Below are positions 8,910-16,979 of a DNA stretch of 64,000 bases, piece by piece. A program made the translations under genes and the position numbers. The notes below the pieces were generated by a model. That model searched no databases, was not told the DNA's origin, and was given only the letters and a program-made list of their open reading frames with translations. How positions within the stretch are numbered: the first letter of the stretch is position 1; each line of letters begins with the position of its first letter. Origin of the DNA: Bogoriella caseilytica (GTDB lineage Bacteria; Actinomycetota; Actinomycetes; Actinomycetales; Actinomycetaceae); contig NZ_RKHK01000001.1 of assembly GCF_003752405.1 (NCBI RefSeq), positions 1,240,001 through 1,304,000 on the forward strand. Direction: 5' to 3'.

Positions 8910-10187
8910 ATGCGCGCAGTGACCTGGCAAGGCCGGGAGAAGGTCTCGGTCGAGACCGTGCCCGACCCCGCGATACTGGAGCCGACGGACGCGATCATCC
9001 GCGTGACCTCCACCGCCGTCTGCGGATCGGACCTCCACCTCTACGGCGTGCTCGGCCCCTTCCTCGAGGCCGGCGACGTCCTGGGCCATGAGCCGATGGG
9101 GATCGTGGAAGAGGTCGGTGCCGAGGTGAACCACATCAAGCCCGGTGACCGCGTGGTGGTGCCCTTCCAGATCGCCTGCGGCACCTGCTTCATGTGCGTT
9201 CGCGGCCTGCAGACCCAGTGCGAGACCACCCAGATCCGCGAGCAGGGCATGGGCGCAGCGCTCTTCGGCTACACCAAGCTGTACGGCCAAGTGCCCGGCG
9301 GCCAGGCCGAATACCTCCGGGTCCCCCAAGCCCACTACGGCCCCATCCCAGTGCCGGACGACGGGCAGCCCGACGAGCGCTACCTCTTCCTCTCCGACGT
9401 CATCCCCACGGCCTGGCAGGCAGTGCGCTACGCCGAGATCCCTGACGGTGGCTCCGTGGTGGTCCTGGGTCTGGGGCCCATCGGGCAGATGTGCGTCCGT
9501 GTGGCCCGGGCACTCGGCGCGGAGACCGTGATCGGTGTGGACCTGGTGCCCGAGCGCCTGCAGATGGCCGCGCGACATGGCGCCCACACGCTGGATCTGC
9601 GCTCCCTGGGCGCCGAGGGCAAGGACGGCCTGAAGGACGTGGCCGCCCTCACCGAAGTGGTCCAGGACCTCACCGGTGGTCGCGGCCCGGACTCCGTGAT
9701 CGATGCCGTCGGCATGGAAGCACACGGCTCGCCGTTGGCGGAGACGGTGCAGAAGTCCGCGAACATGCTCCCCGACGTCGTCTCCCAGCCGCTCTTCACC
9801 GCAGCGGGCGTGGACCGCTTGGCCGCATTGCACGCAGCCATCTCCCTGGTGCGCCGTGGCGGCACCATCTCGCTCTCCGGCGTCTACGGCGGCATGGCCG
9901 ATCCGCTCCCGCTGATGACCCTCTTCGACAAGCAGGTTTCCGTGCGCATGGGGCAGGCGAACGTCCGCCACTGGCTCGACGAAGCCCTGCCCTACGTCAC
10001 CGACGACGCCGACCCCCTGGGCACCCTCGACCTACGCACCCATCGGATGGCGCTCGAGGACGGCGCCGAGGCCTACGCCACCTTCCAGGCCAAGGACGAC
10101 GGCGCGATCAAGGTCGTCCTGGACCCCGCGCTGCCCGCTGGCAGTGGCGGGCGAACCGCCCCCGAGGCTGTCGGGGACCTCCGATGA
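8910..10187 (+). CDS. Zinc-dependent alcohol/formaldehyde dehydrogenase (MDR family)
   Basis: 425 residues from the ATG at 8910, preceded by AGAGGA. It is an NAD(P)-dependent medium-chain dehydrogenase: catalytic zinc ligands Cys38 and His60 (GHEPMG), structural zinc cysteines 90, 93, 96 and 104, and a nucleotide-binding LGLGPIGQ at about 186. The extra length and the insert around NMLPDVVSQPLFT match the glutathione-independent formaldehyde dehydrogenase branch rather than classical ADH. It is divergent from the HTH-citrate synthase, and its stop overlaps the next gene's ATG, so they are cotranscribed. Confidence 0.9.
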   Translation: MRAVTWQGREKVSVETVPDPAILEPTDAIIRVTSTAVCGSDLHLYGVLGPFLEAGDVLGHEPMGIVEEVGAEVNHIKPGDRVVVPFQIACGTCFMCVRGLQTQCETTQIREQGMGAALFGYTKLYGQVPGGQAEYLRVPQAHYGPIPVPDDGQPDERYLFLSDVIPTAWQAVRYAEIPDGGSVVVLGLGPIGQMCVRVARALGAETVIGVDLVPERLQMAARHGAHTLDLRSLGAEGKDGLKDVAALTEVVQDLTGGRGPDSVIDAVGMEAHGSPLAETVQKSANMLPDVVSQPLFTAAGVDRLAALHAAISLVRRGGTISLSGVYGGMADPLPLMTLFDKQVSVRMGQANVRHWLDEALPYVTDDADPLGTLDLRTHRMALEDGAEAYATFQAKDDGAIKVVLDPALPAGSGGRTAPEAVGDLR

Positions 10188-11875
10188 GGGTCGTGGTGGT
10201 GGGAGCCACCGGCCATGTGGGCACCGCCGTCCTGACTGCTCTGGCCGACCAGGACGACGTCGAGATCCTCGGCATCGCCCGGCGCCTACCCGACCGCACC
10301 GTGGCTCCCTACGACGCGGCCGAATGGACTACCGCGGATGTGGGGGCCGAGACACTCTCGGATCGTGCCGAGGACGAGCTCATCGACGCTCTCGCCGAGG
10401 CCTTCGCGGGCGCGGATGCCGTCATTCACCTGGCCTGGCTCATCCAGCCCAATCACGACCGTGCACTGCTGCGGCGCACGAACGTGGAGGGAACCCGCCG
10501 GGTGGCCCAGGCCTGCGCCCGCGCCGGAGTGGGGCAACTGGTCTGCGCCTCCTCCTGGGCCGCGTACTCACCGCAACCGGAGCAGCACGACCTCTCCCTG
10601 CAGGACGAGTCCTGGCCGGTGCACGGGGTGCCCTCCTCCCACTACTCGGTGGACAAGGCCGCCCAGGAGCGCGTGCTGGATGAGCTGGAGTCCCAGCACC
10701 CGGGCATCGTGGTCACTCGCATGCGCATGGCGCTGGTCTTCTCCCGCCACGCCGGGGCGCAAGTGGGCCGCTACTTCCTCGGCCCCTGGGTGCCCCGTTC
10801 GGTTCTGGCGCCCGGCCGCCTGCCGGTCCTGCCCTCCCCGATCGGGCTGCGCGTGCAGGTGGTCCACGCCTCCGACGCCGCCCGCGCCTACGTCGCGGCG
10901 GTCCGGCGCAAGGCCGGGGGTGCCTTCAACATCACCACCGGAGAGGTGCTCGGCGCCGCCGAGCTGGCGGAGGTGGTCGATCACGGCCTGAGCCTCCCGC
11001 TGCCGAGCCGCGCTCTGCGACCCCTGTGGCACTACGCATGGCGGGCGCGCATCGCCGCCGCCGACCCCGGGTGGCTGGACCTGGCCACCAGCCTGCCTGC
11101 GGTCGATCCGGGCCGCGCGCGCCGGGAACTCGGCTGGCAACCACGCCACGACGCGCGCTCCGCCGTGCGCGACATGCTCAGGGGCCTGACGCAGCGCACC
11201 GGACGACCCACCCTGCCGATGCGGGCGCATGACCGCGCCTTCGAGGGCGTTCCCGGTCAACGGCCCGGCCTGCGGGGGCGAGGCCAGCTGACCGGCAGTG
11301 GGCCCGTGGACCGCAAGCTGCTGCGGTTCTACCTCGACGATCACCTCACCGGCGCCTCGGGCGGCGTCCAGCGGATCGAGCGGATGGCCCATGCCTATGC
11401 GGACACCGTGGCCGGGGACGAACTCCTCCTCCTGGCCGCGGAGATCGGCGATGCCCGGCGTGATCTGATCGGCGTGATGGACCGGCTCGGCCTGCGCCGG
11501 CGCCAGCACCGTCACGCGGCGGCCTGGGTGGCCGAGCGCGGGGCCCGGCTCAAGACCAATGGCCGGATCAGCACCTCACCGCTCTCCGCTCTGCTGGAGC
11601 TGGAGATCATGCGAGCCGCGGTCACCGGCCAGGCGGGTCTGTGGCAGACCCTGACGGACCTCGCCGAGGAACTCGGCCTGGATCGAGCAGCCATGGAGCA
11701 GCTGAGCCGGCGTTCGGAGGGTTTCGCCGAACGCCTGGCCGATCTGCACGGCCGCGTCCGCACCTCCGCCCTGCGGGTGCCGGAGCGGGTCGACACCACC
11801 GACCCGGCCACCCTCAACGCGGTGGGAGCGGCCACCGACATGGTCGAACCCGGCGAGGGACGAGTCCATGAGTGA
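10184..11875 (+). CDS. NAD-dependent epimerase/SDR fused to a C-terminal helical domain
   Basis: 563 residues. Residues 1 to about 340 are an extended SDR: GATGHVG at 7-13 binds the cofactor and Tyr154/Lys158 (YSVDK) form the catalytic pair. From about residue 375 a separate all-helical domain starts with KLLRFYLDDHLTGASGG and continues with Arg-rich helices to about 540. It resembles stand-alone ferritin-like/DUF892-type bundles of unknown role seen in actinobacteria. The fusion is unusual. The ATG at 10184 overlaps the stop of the dehydrogenase gene, and the end overlaps the next gene by eight bases. Confidence 0.85.
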   Translation: MRVVVVGATGHVGTAVLTALADQDDVEILGIARRLPDRTVAPYDAAEWTTADVGAETLSDRAEDELIDALAEAFAGADAVIHLAWLIQPNHDRALLRRTNVEGTRRVAQACARAGVGQLVCASSWAAYSPQPEQHDLSLQDESWPVHGVPSSHYSVDKAAQERVLDELESQHPGIVVTRMRMALVFSRHAGAQVGRYFLGPWVPRSVLAPGRLPVLPSPIGLRVQVVHASDAARAYVAAVRRKAGGAFNITTGEVLGAAELAEVVDHGLSLPLPSRALRPLWHYAWRARIAAADPGWLDLATSLPAVDPGRARRELGWQPRHDARSAVRDMLRGLTQRTGRPTLPMRAHDRAFEGVPGQRPGLRGRGQLTGSGPVDRKLLRFYLDDHLTGASGGVQRIERMAHAYADTVAGDELLLLAAEIGDARRDLIGVMDRLGLRRRQHRHAAAWVAERGARLKTNGRISTSPLSALLELEIMRAAVTGQAGLWQTLTDLAEELGLDRAAMEQLSRRSEGFAERLADLHGRVRTSALRVPERVDTTDPATLNAVGAATDMVEPGEGRVHE

Positions 11876-12971
11876 ACTGCGCACGGTGGGCGTGGAGGAG
11901 GAGATGCTGCTCGTCGAGCGCGCCACCGGCCACGCCATGTCCCTGCAGTCGCAGGTGCTCGCGGCCATGCCGGAGAACCCGCCGGATGGCGAGATCGAGG
12001 GTGAGTTCGCCCGCGAGCAGATCGAGGTGGGCTCTGCCCCGCACGAGGACCTCGCCGTCCTGGCCGCAGAACTGAGCGAGTGGCGCCACCGTGCGAGCGT
12101 GGCCGCCCGTCATCAGGGCGCGGCCGTGGCCGCACTCGGCCTGTCCCCTACGCCCACGGTGCCCCACCGGGCACCGGGAAGCCGGTACGCGCAGATCGCC
12201 GAGCGCTTCGGCGTCATCGCGGCCGAGTTCCTCTCCTGCGGCTGCCACGTGCACGTCTCGGTCGACGACCGAGACGAGGCCGTGCGGGTGCTCGATCGTA
12301 TCCGGCCCTCGCTCCCGCTCCTGACCGCCCTGTGCACGAACTCCCCCTTCCACGCGGGCGCCGACACCGGCTACGCGGGATACCGCACCCTGCAGATGGA
12401 CCGCTGGCCCTCTGCCGGCCCGGTCGAGCCCTTCGGCTCTGCTGCCGGCTACGACGAGGCCATCAGCCACATGCTCGCCACGGGTGTGTTGCTGGACCAG
12501 GGCATGGTCTACTTCGATGCCCGTGTGTCCCACCGCTACCCCACCATCGAGATCCGGGTGGCCGATGTGTGCCTGGACGTGCGTGATGCTGTGCTCCTCG
12601 CCGCGCTCTGCCGGGCGCTCGTGGAGACCGAAGCCCAGGCCACGGATGAGGCCGTGCTCCCCTCGGTGCCGGTGCTGCGCCTGGCCCGCTGGCAGGCGGC
12701 GGGCTCCGGTGTGAGTGGCGATCTGCTGGACGCACGCACCCTGAAGCCCGTGGCCGCCTGGGAGGCGATCGGCGCGCTGGTGGACCGGCTGCGCCCGGCC
12801 CTGGAGCGATCCGGTGACGTGGAACTGGTCGAGACCGCACTGGCCAGGGTCCGCCGCCACGGCACCGGAGCGGACCGCCAGCGCCGGGTCTTCGAGCACA
12901 CCGGCTCCATGGCGGACGTGGTCGCCGATGCCACTCGCGTGACGATCGGTGCCGATCACGATCAGTCTTAG
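11868..12971 (+). CDS. Carboxylate-amine ligase, YbdK/GCS2 type glutamate-cysteine ligase
   Basis: 367 residues. The N-terminus RTVGVEEEMLLVE is the Mg-ATP-binding signature of the GCS2 family, and SCGCHVHVSVDDRDEAVR followed by NSPFHAGADTGYAGYRT are conserved parts of the active site. In YbdK-type proteins weak gamma-glutamylcysteine synthetase activity is known. Because actinobacteria usually rely on mycothiol rather than glutathione, the real substrate may be another amine. It overlaps the SDR fusion gene by eight bases and is followed nine bases later by the patatin gene, so one operon is likely. Confidence 0.9.
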   Translation: MSELRTVGVEEEMLLVERATGHAMSLQSQVLAAMPENPPDGEIEGEFAREQIEVGSAPHEDLAVLAAELSEWRHRASVAARHQGAAVAALGLSPTPTVPHRAPGSRYAQIAERFGVIAAEFLSCGCHVHVSVDDRDEAVRVLDRIRPSLPLLTALCTNSPFHAGADTGYAGYRTLQMDRWPSAGPVEPFGSAAGYDEAISHMLATGVLLDQGMVYFDARVSHRYPTIEIRVADVCLDVRDAVLLAALCRALVETEAQATDEAVLPSVPVLRLARWQAAGSGVSGDLLDARTLKPVAAWEAIGALVDRLRPALERSGDVELVETALARVRRHGTGADRQRRVFEHTGSMADVVADATRVTIGADHDQS

Positions 12972-12980
12972 GCTGAGGCC

Positions 12981-14558
12981 ATGCCCGACGCACCACGCGA
13001 CCGCCTGACCAGCCTGCTGCGCCTGCGGAACCGGCGGCGCGGAGCCACCGGCTTAGTGCTCTCCGGCGGTGGCTCGCGCGCCGATTTCGAGATCGGCGCC
13101 CTGACCTACCTCTATGACCGTGTGGGTATCGAGCCCACCGTCATCACCGGCACCTCGGCTGGCTCCATCCTGGGAGCCGTGCTCGCCCAGCATTCCGACG
13201 CTGCCGGCCAGCGACGGGCGCTGGGCCGGCTGGAGCGGCTCTGGCGTGAGATGGCGGACAGCTCGGAGATGTTCACCCCGAACGAGTGGTTCGTGCGGCT
13301 ACGCCAGCGCGGCCCCGAATGGTTCGCGGCGCTGCAGCGCCAGCAACGCCAGAACCCGCTGGGCCGGACCTTTGCGCGGGTCGCTGCCTCCGGGCCGTTG
13401 CCTCTGCGGCTCCCGCGGGCCGAAACCGACGACAGTAACGGCGCCCTCGGCGTGCTCGAGCTCCTCACCGCGCTGCGGGAGGTGGGCCGTGCCCGCCCCG
13501 ACCTAGCGGTGATCCTGCGCGGCGCTGAACGGGAGAAGGCCCTCTACGAGCCTGGTCCGATCGTGCAGCGGCTCGCAGAACCCGACTTCTTCTCCCCCGC
13601 ACGCGTGGCCAGTTCGGGGGTGACACTCCGCATCGCGGCCGTGAGCCTGGAGAGCGGCGAGCTGCACTACGTCACCGAATCCGGCGGGATGGTCGACCGG
13701 GAGAACCGCGAGCTGCGCGGCGATCCGGTGGACATGGTCGAAGCCGTCCATGCGTCTTGCGCCATCCCTGCGGTGTTCCGGCCGGTGCCCTTGCGCCAGG
13801 AGACCTACGTGGACGGCGGCGTGCGCGAGACGCTGCCGGCCGAGATCGCCATGACCCAGCTGGGTGTGGGGCGATGTTTCGCGGTGGTGGCCTCCCCGCC
13901 GGGGGTTCCGCGCCAGGCCAGCTACCGGGACAAGGACATGCTCTCGGTGGTGATGCGCTCCTCGGTGGGGATCATGACCGATGAGAGCCTGCGCGATGAG
14001 GTGGAGTGGGCCCGCTCGGCCGGCGCCACGGTCATCGCGCCGGAGATCGAGATCCACGACATGCTCACGGTCAACCCTGGCCTCACGGCGATCTCCCTGG
14101 ACTATGGCTACGTGCGCGCCGCCGAAGCGGTCGACGCCGCCTCCGCGCGCGAGGTGGCGCTCACCCGTGAGCTGTTCATCCTGCGCCGCGAGATCTGGCG
14201 CGCCGAGGAGCAGTTGCTCATCCGGCTGGGCCTGGTCGAACCCAGTGAGAACGACCTGCTCGAGAGCCCGGGCGGCGGCACCACCGACGCACCGGAGGCC
14301 TCACCTGCGGAAGCGTCCCGGCCCGCAGAGGCGGACTCGACGGACGCGGTCGCAGGAGGGCCGGCGTCCAGACCGGGCGCTCGGACCGAGGTCGACCCGA
14401 GTGCGCAGACGCTCACTGAGATCGCCGCCCGCAAGCGCAAGCTCCGCAGCCTGCTGAGCCAGGTGCCCGCCCGGCGTCTGCCTCCCGGGGCCCAGCGCTG
14501 GTGGCGAGGCTACGAGGGACACACCGCGGAGGTCCCCCTGCCCCCGATCTGGCGATGA
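12981..14558 (+). CDS. Patatin-like phospholipase
   Basis: 525 residues, a serine lipid acyl hydrolase. The oxyanion loop GGGSRADFEIG is at about 29-39, the nucleophile elbow GTSAGS has Ser59, and the catalytic Asp is in YVDGGVRE at about 272. The loop has SRAD where patatins usually have ARG. The last 130 residues (from about 420) are low complexity, Pro/Ala/Glu-rich, then a basic tail ending in PLPPIWR. It is the last gene of the run that starts at 8910. Confidence 0.9.
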   Translation: MPDAPRDRLTSLLRLRNRRRGATGLVLSGGGSRADFEIGALTYLYDRVGIEPTVITGTSAGSILGAVLAQHSDAAGQRRALGRLERLWREMADSSEMFTPNEWFVRLRQRGPEWFAALQRQQRQNPLGRTFARVAASGPLPLRLPRAETDDSNGALGVLELLTALREVGRARPDLAVILRGAEREKALYEPGPIVQRLAEPDFFSPARVASSGVTLRIAAVSLESGELHYVTESGGMVDRENRELRGDPVDMVEAVHASCAIPAVFRPVPLRQETYVDGGVRETLPAEIAMTQLGVGRCFAVVASPPGVPRQASYRDKDMLSVVMRSSVGIMTDESLRDEVEWARSAGATVIAPEIEIHDMLTVNPGLTAISLDYGYVRAAEAVDAASAREVALTRELFILRREIWRAEEQLLIRLGLVEPSENDLLESPGGGTTDAPEASPAEASRPAEADSTDAVAGGPASRPGARTEVDPSAQTLTEIAARKRKLRSLLSQVPARRLPPGAQRWWRGYEGHTAEVPLPPIWR

Positions 14559-14597
14559 GGGCGTGACGCACCACTCCCGACCGTGAGTGACACCACG

Positions 14598-14648
14598 TGA
14601 CGCCATAAAGAGTTGACGTGACATCACGATGGTGCCATAGTGGCGTCA
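14598..14648 (+). promoter_or_regulatory. Leaderless promoter with nested palindromes
   Basis: A -35 box TTGACG (14613-14618) and a -10 box CATAGT (14636-14641) are separated by exactly 17 bases; the expected start of transcription falls on the A of the ATG at 14648. The spacer holds the dyad CGTGA-CA-TCACG (14617-14628). Outer arms TGACGCCA (14598-14605) and TGGCGTCA (14641-14648) flank the whole promoter. This is the arrangement expected for autorepression by a dimeric DNA-binding protein. Confidence 0.65.
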
Positions 14649-15160
14649 TGGACCTTTCGCGTTACCTTTCCTCCCTCCAGCAGGCACTGGCAGGCTCAGC
14701 CGACTCTGCCGGTCCGGAGGTCCAGGAAGCGGCCAACCGGCTCGCGATCACCCTCGAGCCCGCACTGCGGCTGACCCTGATGGAACTGGCCGCCGATGTG
14801 GCAGCAGAGGTCACCCTCAAGCTCGACGGTGACTGCGTCGAGTTGCGTCTGCGCGGAGGCAACCCCGAGATCGTCGTCGAGCGCGCCTCGGCGGCCGAGA
14901 CAGAGATTCCCGCCCCTCCCACGCCGCCTCCGGCGCCCACCCCTGCCGAGGACGGCTCGACCGCTCGGATCTCGCTCCGACTCCCCGAGGGCTTGAAGAA
15001 TCAGGTGGACGAGGCGGCCGGCCGCGAGGGAGTCTCAGTGAACAACTGGCTGGTGCGGGCCGTCCACACCGCCGTCAACCGCCCCGAGGCCACGAGCTCC
15101 GGGCCGGTCACAGACCCCTGCCGCCGCGGTCCGCGGCGCCTCGACGGCTGGGTCCACTAG
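14648..15160 (+). CDS. Ribbon-helix-helix (HicB/Arc-like) DNA-binding protein
   Basis: 170 residues from the ATG that follows the promoter directly. An N-terminal helical/beta domain (1-80, with TLKLDGDCVELRLRGG) is joined by a proline linker (about 88-101) to a ribbon-helix-helix at about 106-143 (ARISLRLPEGLKNQVDEAA). It resembles HicB-family antitoxins, but no HicA-like toxin is adjacent. Two genes follow in the same direction, a 53-residue ORF and a DUF4097 protein. The palindromic promoter suggests it regulates itself and them. Confidence 0.85.
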   Translation: MDLSRYLSSLQQALAGSADSAGPEVQEAANRLAITLEPALRLTLMELAADVAAEVTLKLDGDCVELRLRGGNPEIVVERASAAETEIPAPPTPPPAPTPAEDGSTARISLRLPEGLKNQVDEAAGREGVSVNNWLVRAVHTAVNRPEATSSGPVTDPCRRGPRRLDGWVH

Positions 15161-15204
15161 GCGCCCACCCCCCTTTTTTCACCCTGCAACATCAGGAGAA
15201 CACC

Positions 15205-15366
15205 ATGCACACCCACCCAGATCTCGAGCACCTGGCCATTCGCGCGGCCACCAATGACCGCATGCCATACCCCATCCTGCTCGGCAAGACCGCACCTGGC
15301 GACCCTCGCGGAGCCTCCCGCCGGCGCGGCCTGGCCGGATTCTTCCGCCGTCACGAGGAGAGCTGA
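15205..15366 (+). CDS. Small basic protein (53 aa) between HicB-like and DUF4097 genes
   Basis: A short ORF with a good ribosome-binding site (AGGAGA, 5 bases before the ATG). The product is 53 residues: an N-terminal MHTHPDLEHLAIRAATNDRM, a short hydrophobic PYPILLG, and a basic tail with RRRG and FFRRHEES. There is no recognised domain. Four bases separate its stop from the next ATG, so it is placed in the operon. The reading frame, spacing and ribosome site support a real gene; function is unknown. Confidence 0.65.
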   Translation: MHTHPDLEHLAIRAATNDRMPYPILLGKTAPGDPRGASRRRGLAGFFRRHEES

Positions 15367-15370
15367 ATCC

Positions 15371-16186
15371 ATGCGGCACGAGTTCGCTGCTGCCGGGCCG
15401 GTTCACCTCGATGGGCAACTCCGTTCCTCGGATCTGACCATTGAGGAGGGAGAGGGGCGGGTCACCGTGGACATCGACCACGGTCCCGAGCCCGAGTCCG
15501 TGGAGGTGACCTTCTCCGGCGGTGTGCTGCGTATCGAGGTTCCCCAGCTGCGACGGGCTTTCTTCGGCGGAGGGCGCTCCTACCAGATTACGGTCCGACT
15601 GCCGGCAGGATCCTCGCTGAACCTCACCACCGGATCCGGTGACGTCACCAGCCGCGGCGAGTTCGGCCATGTGGACGTGCGGAGCGGTTCCGGGTGCGTG
15701 CGGGCCACTGCTGCACAGGAGCTTCGCATCGCCTCCGGTTCAGGTGATGTCACTGTGACATCACTGGGCGGTGGTTCGGTGCGCACCGGATCGGGTGCCA
15801 TCTCGATCGAACGAGCCACCGGCGTCCTGCAGGTGGGCTCCGGTTCGGGGGACATCGAGATTGGCCGCGCCAGTGTCGTGGAGGCCAAGACCGCCTCTGG
15901 TGACCTCTCCGTCTGGGACATCGCCGGCCGGGCCACGCTGCGCACCGCCTCCGGCGATCTGCACGTGCGGCATGCCCTCAATGGCTCCGTGGACGCGGTC
16001 AGCGCCTCCGGTGATATCACCGTCGGCATTGCGGCCGGCACCGCAGCACGCTTGGACTGCTCCACCGTGTCCGGTTCCACCCGCTCCACCCTCGCCTCTG
16101 CTACCGGCCCGGGGGAGAACGCGGAGACCCTGGAAGTGCGCTCGCGCACCGTCAGCGGCGACATCCTCATCGAGCGCGCACGCTGA
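15371..16186 (+). CDS. DUF4097 beta-strand repeat protein
   Basis: 271 residues built of short beta repeats with recurring SGSGDV and TASGD units from about residue 75 to 220, giving a predicted right-handed beta-helix of the DUF4097/DUF4098 (adhesin-like) type. There is no signal peptide or membrane helix, so it is probably cytosolic. The ATG at 15371 is in frame with a longer open frame, but that would overlap the 53-residue gene. Repeated GDVT codons create several DNA palindromes inside the gene. It is the third gene of the ribbon-helix-helix operon. Confidence 0.85.
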   Translation: MRHEFAAAGPVHLDGQLRSSDLTIEEGEGRVTVDIDHGPEPESVEVTFSGGVLRIEVPQLRRAFFGGGRSYQITVRLPAGSSLNLTTGSGDVTSRGEFGHVDVRSGSGCVRATAAQELRIASGSGDVTVTSLGGGSVRTGSGAISIERATGVLQVGSGSGDIEIGRASVVEAKTASGDLSVWDIAGRATLRTASGDLHVRHALNGSVDAVSASGDITVGIAAGTAARLDCSTVSGSTRSTLASATGPGENAETLEVRSRTVSGDILIERAR

Positions 16187-16234
16187 CCAGCCCGGATCGG
16201 TGGCAACGTCACCCGCTGACCGCCGCAGCCCGAC

Positions 16235-16897
16235 CTAGCCGGGTGTGCCGCCGGGGAGCTGGTTCCGGCCGAAGTCATTCAGGAACCGCGGGCCGCGCGT
16301 GGCGAGTTCCCGCTCGATCTCTGCCGACCACTGCGCGAAGGGTCGCGCGGACAGGGCATCGTTGGTGAAACGCGGATCGTCCGTGACCTCGGTGACGCAG
16401 AACTCGGGGATGACCAGATCGGTCACCGGGCCGCCGCGTTCGCACTCGGCGATGATCAGCGGCGCGTTCTGACCGAGAAAGGCGTCGATCGCCCAGCCGT
16501 CCGTACCGAGCCACAGCGAGTGGCGATACTTCACGATGGGCCGCCCGCCCCGGCGGATCATCTCCACCCCCACGCCGGCGTCAAGTTCGCGTTCCGCCTC
16601 GTAACGGGTCCCCGCGACCTCGGGGCCTTTGGCGGTGAGCCCGCAGAAGCTGATCTGCGGGGTGATGCGCTCCAGGACCGCGGCCAGATCCAGGCCCGGG
16701 CCCAGATCCACCGCCGCTCCGCCGTCGAGCGCGGTGGCCGGAGCCTGCACCCGGACCCGCAGCGCATAGCCCTCGGAAGCCAGGAAGTAGCTCTGCACGA
16801 TCAGGACCGGATCGTGCTCAGCGCGGACCTCGGCAGGGAGGTCGCGGACGAGGAACTTGCGCTCGAACTCGAAGTCCCCGTAGCCGATGTCGCTCAT
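16235..16897 (-). CDS. CYTH-domain protein
   Basis: 220 residues. The N-terminal signature ExExK is Glu10-Phe-Glu12-Arg-Lys14 (FEFERKFLV), which opens CYTH/triphosphate tunnel proteins such as adenylyl cyclase class IV, thiamine triphosphatase and inorganic triphosphatase. Later segments RVRVQAP, GTRYEAERELD and WAIDAFLG match the alternating charged strands lining the tunnel. Substrate is unknown; polyphosphate or a nucleoside triphosphate is typical. It is convergent with the DUF4097 gene and stands alone. Confidence 0.85.
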   Translation of the reverse strand: MSDIGYGDFEFERKFLVRDLPAEVRAEHDPVLIVQSYFLASEGYALRVRVQAPATALDGGAAVDLGPGLDLAAVLERITPQISFCGLTAKGPEVAGTRYEAERELDAGVGVEMIRRGGRPIVKYRHSLWLGTDGWAIDAFLGQNAPLIIAECERGGPVTDLVIPEFCVTEVTDDPRFTNDALSARPFAQWSAEIERELATRGPRFLNDFGRNQLPGGTPG

Positions 16898-16979
16898 CGC
16901 TCTACCTCCTCACCCTGTGATGTGACGGTACCGCGCCGGCGCCCGCCACGGGGACAGGCGCTCCAGCCGTGAGGGACAC

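Noticed and set aside
14648-15366. Classic HicAB toxin-antitoxin module
   Set aside because: No HicA-type dsRNA-binding toxin is adjacent, and the DUF4097 neighbour is not a known toxin.
16917-16926. GTGATGTGAC near the CYTH gene as another copy of the cassette operator
   Set aside because: One mismatch from the 10-mer and without a dyad; likely chance.
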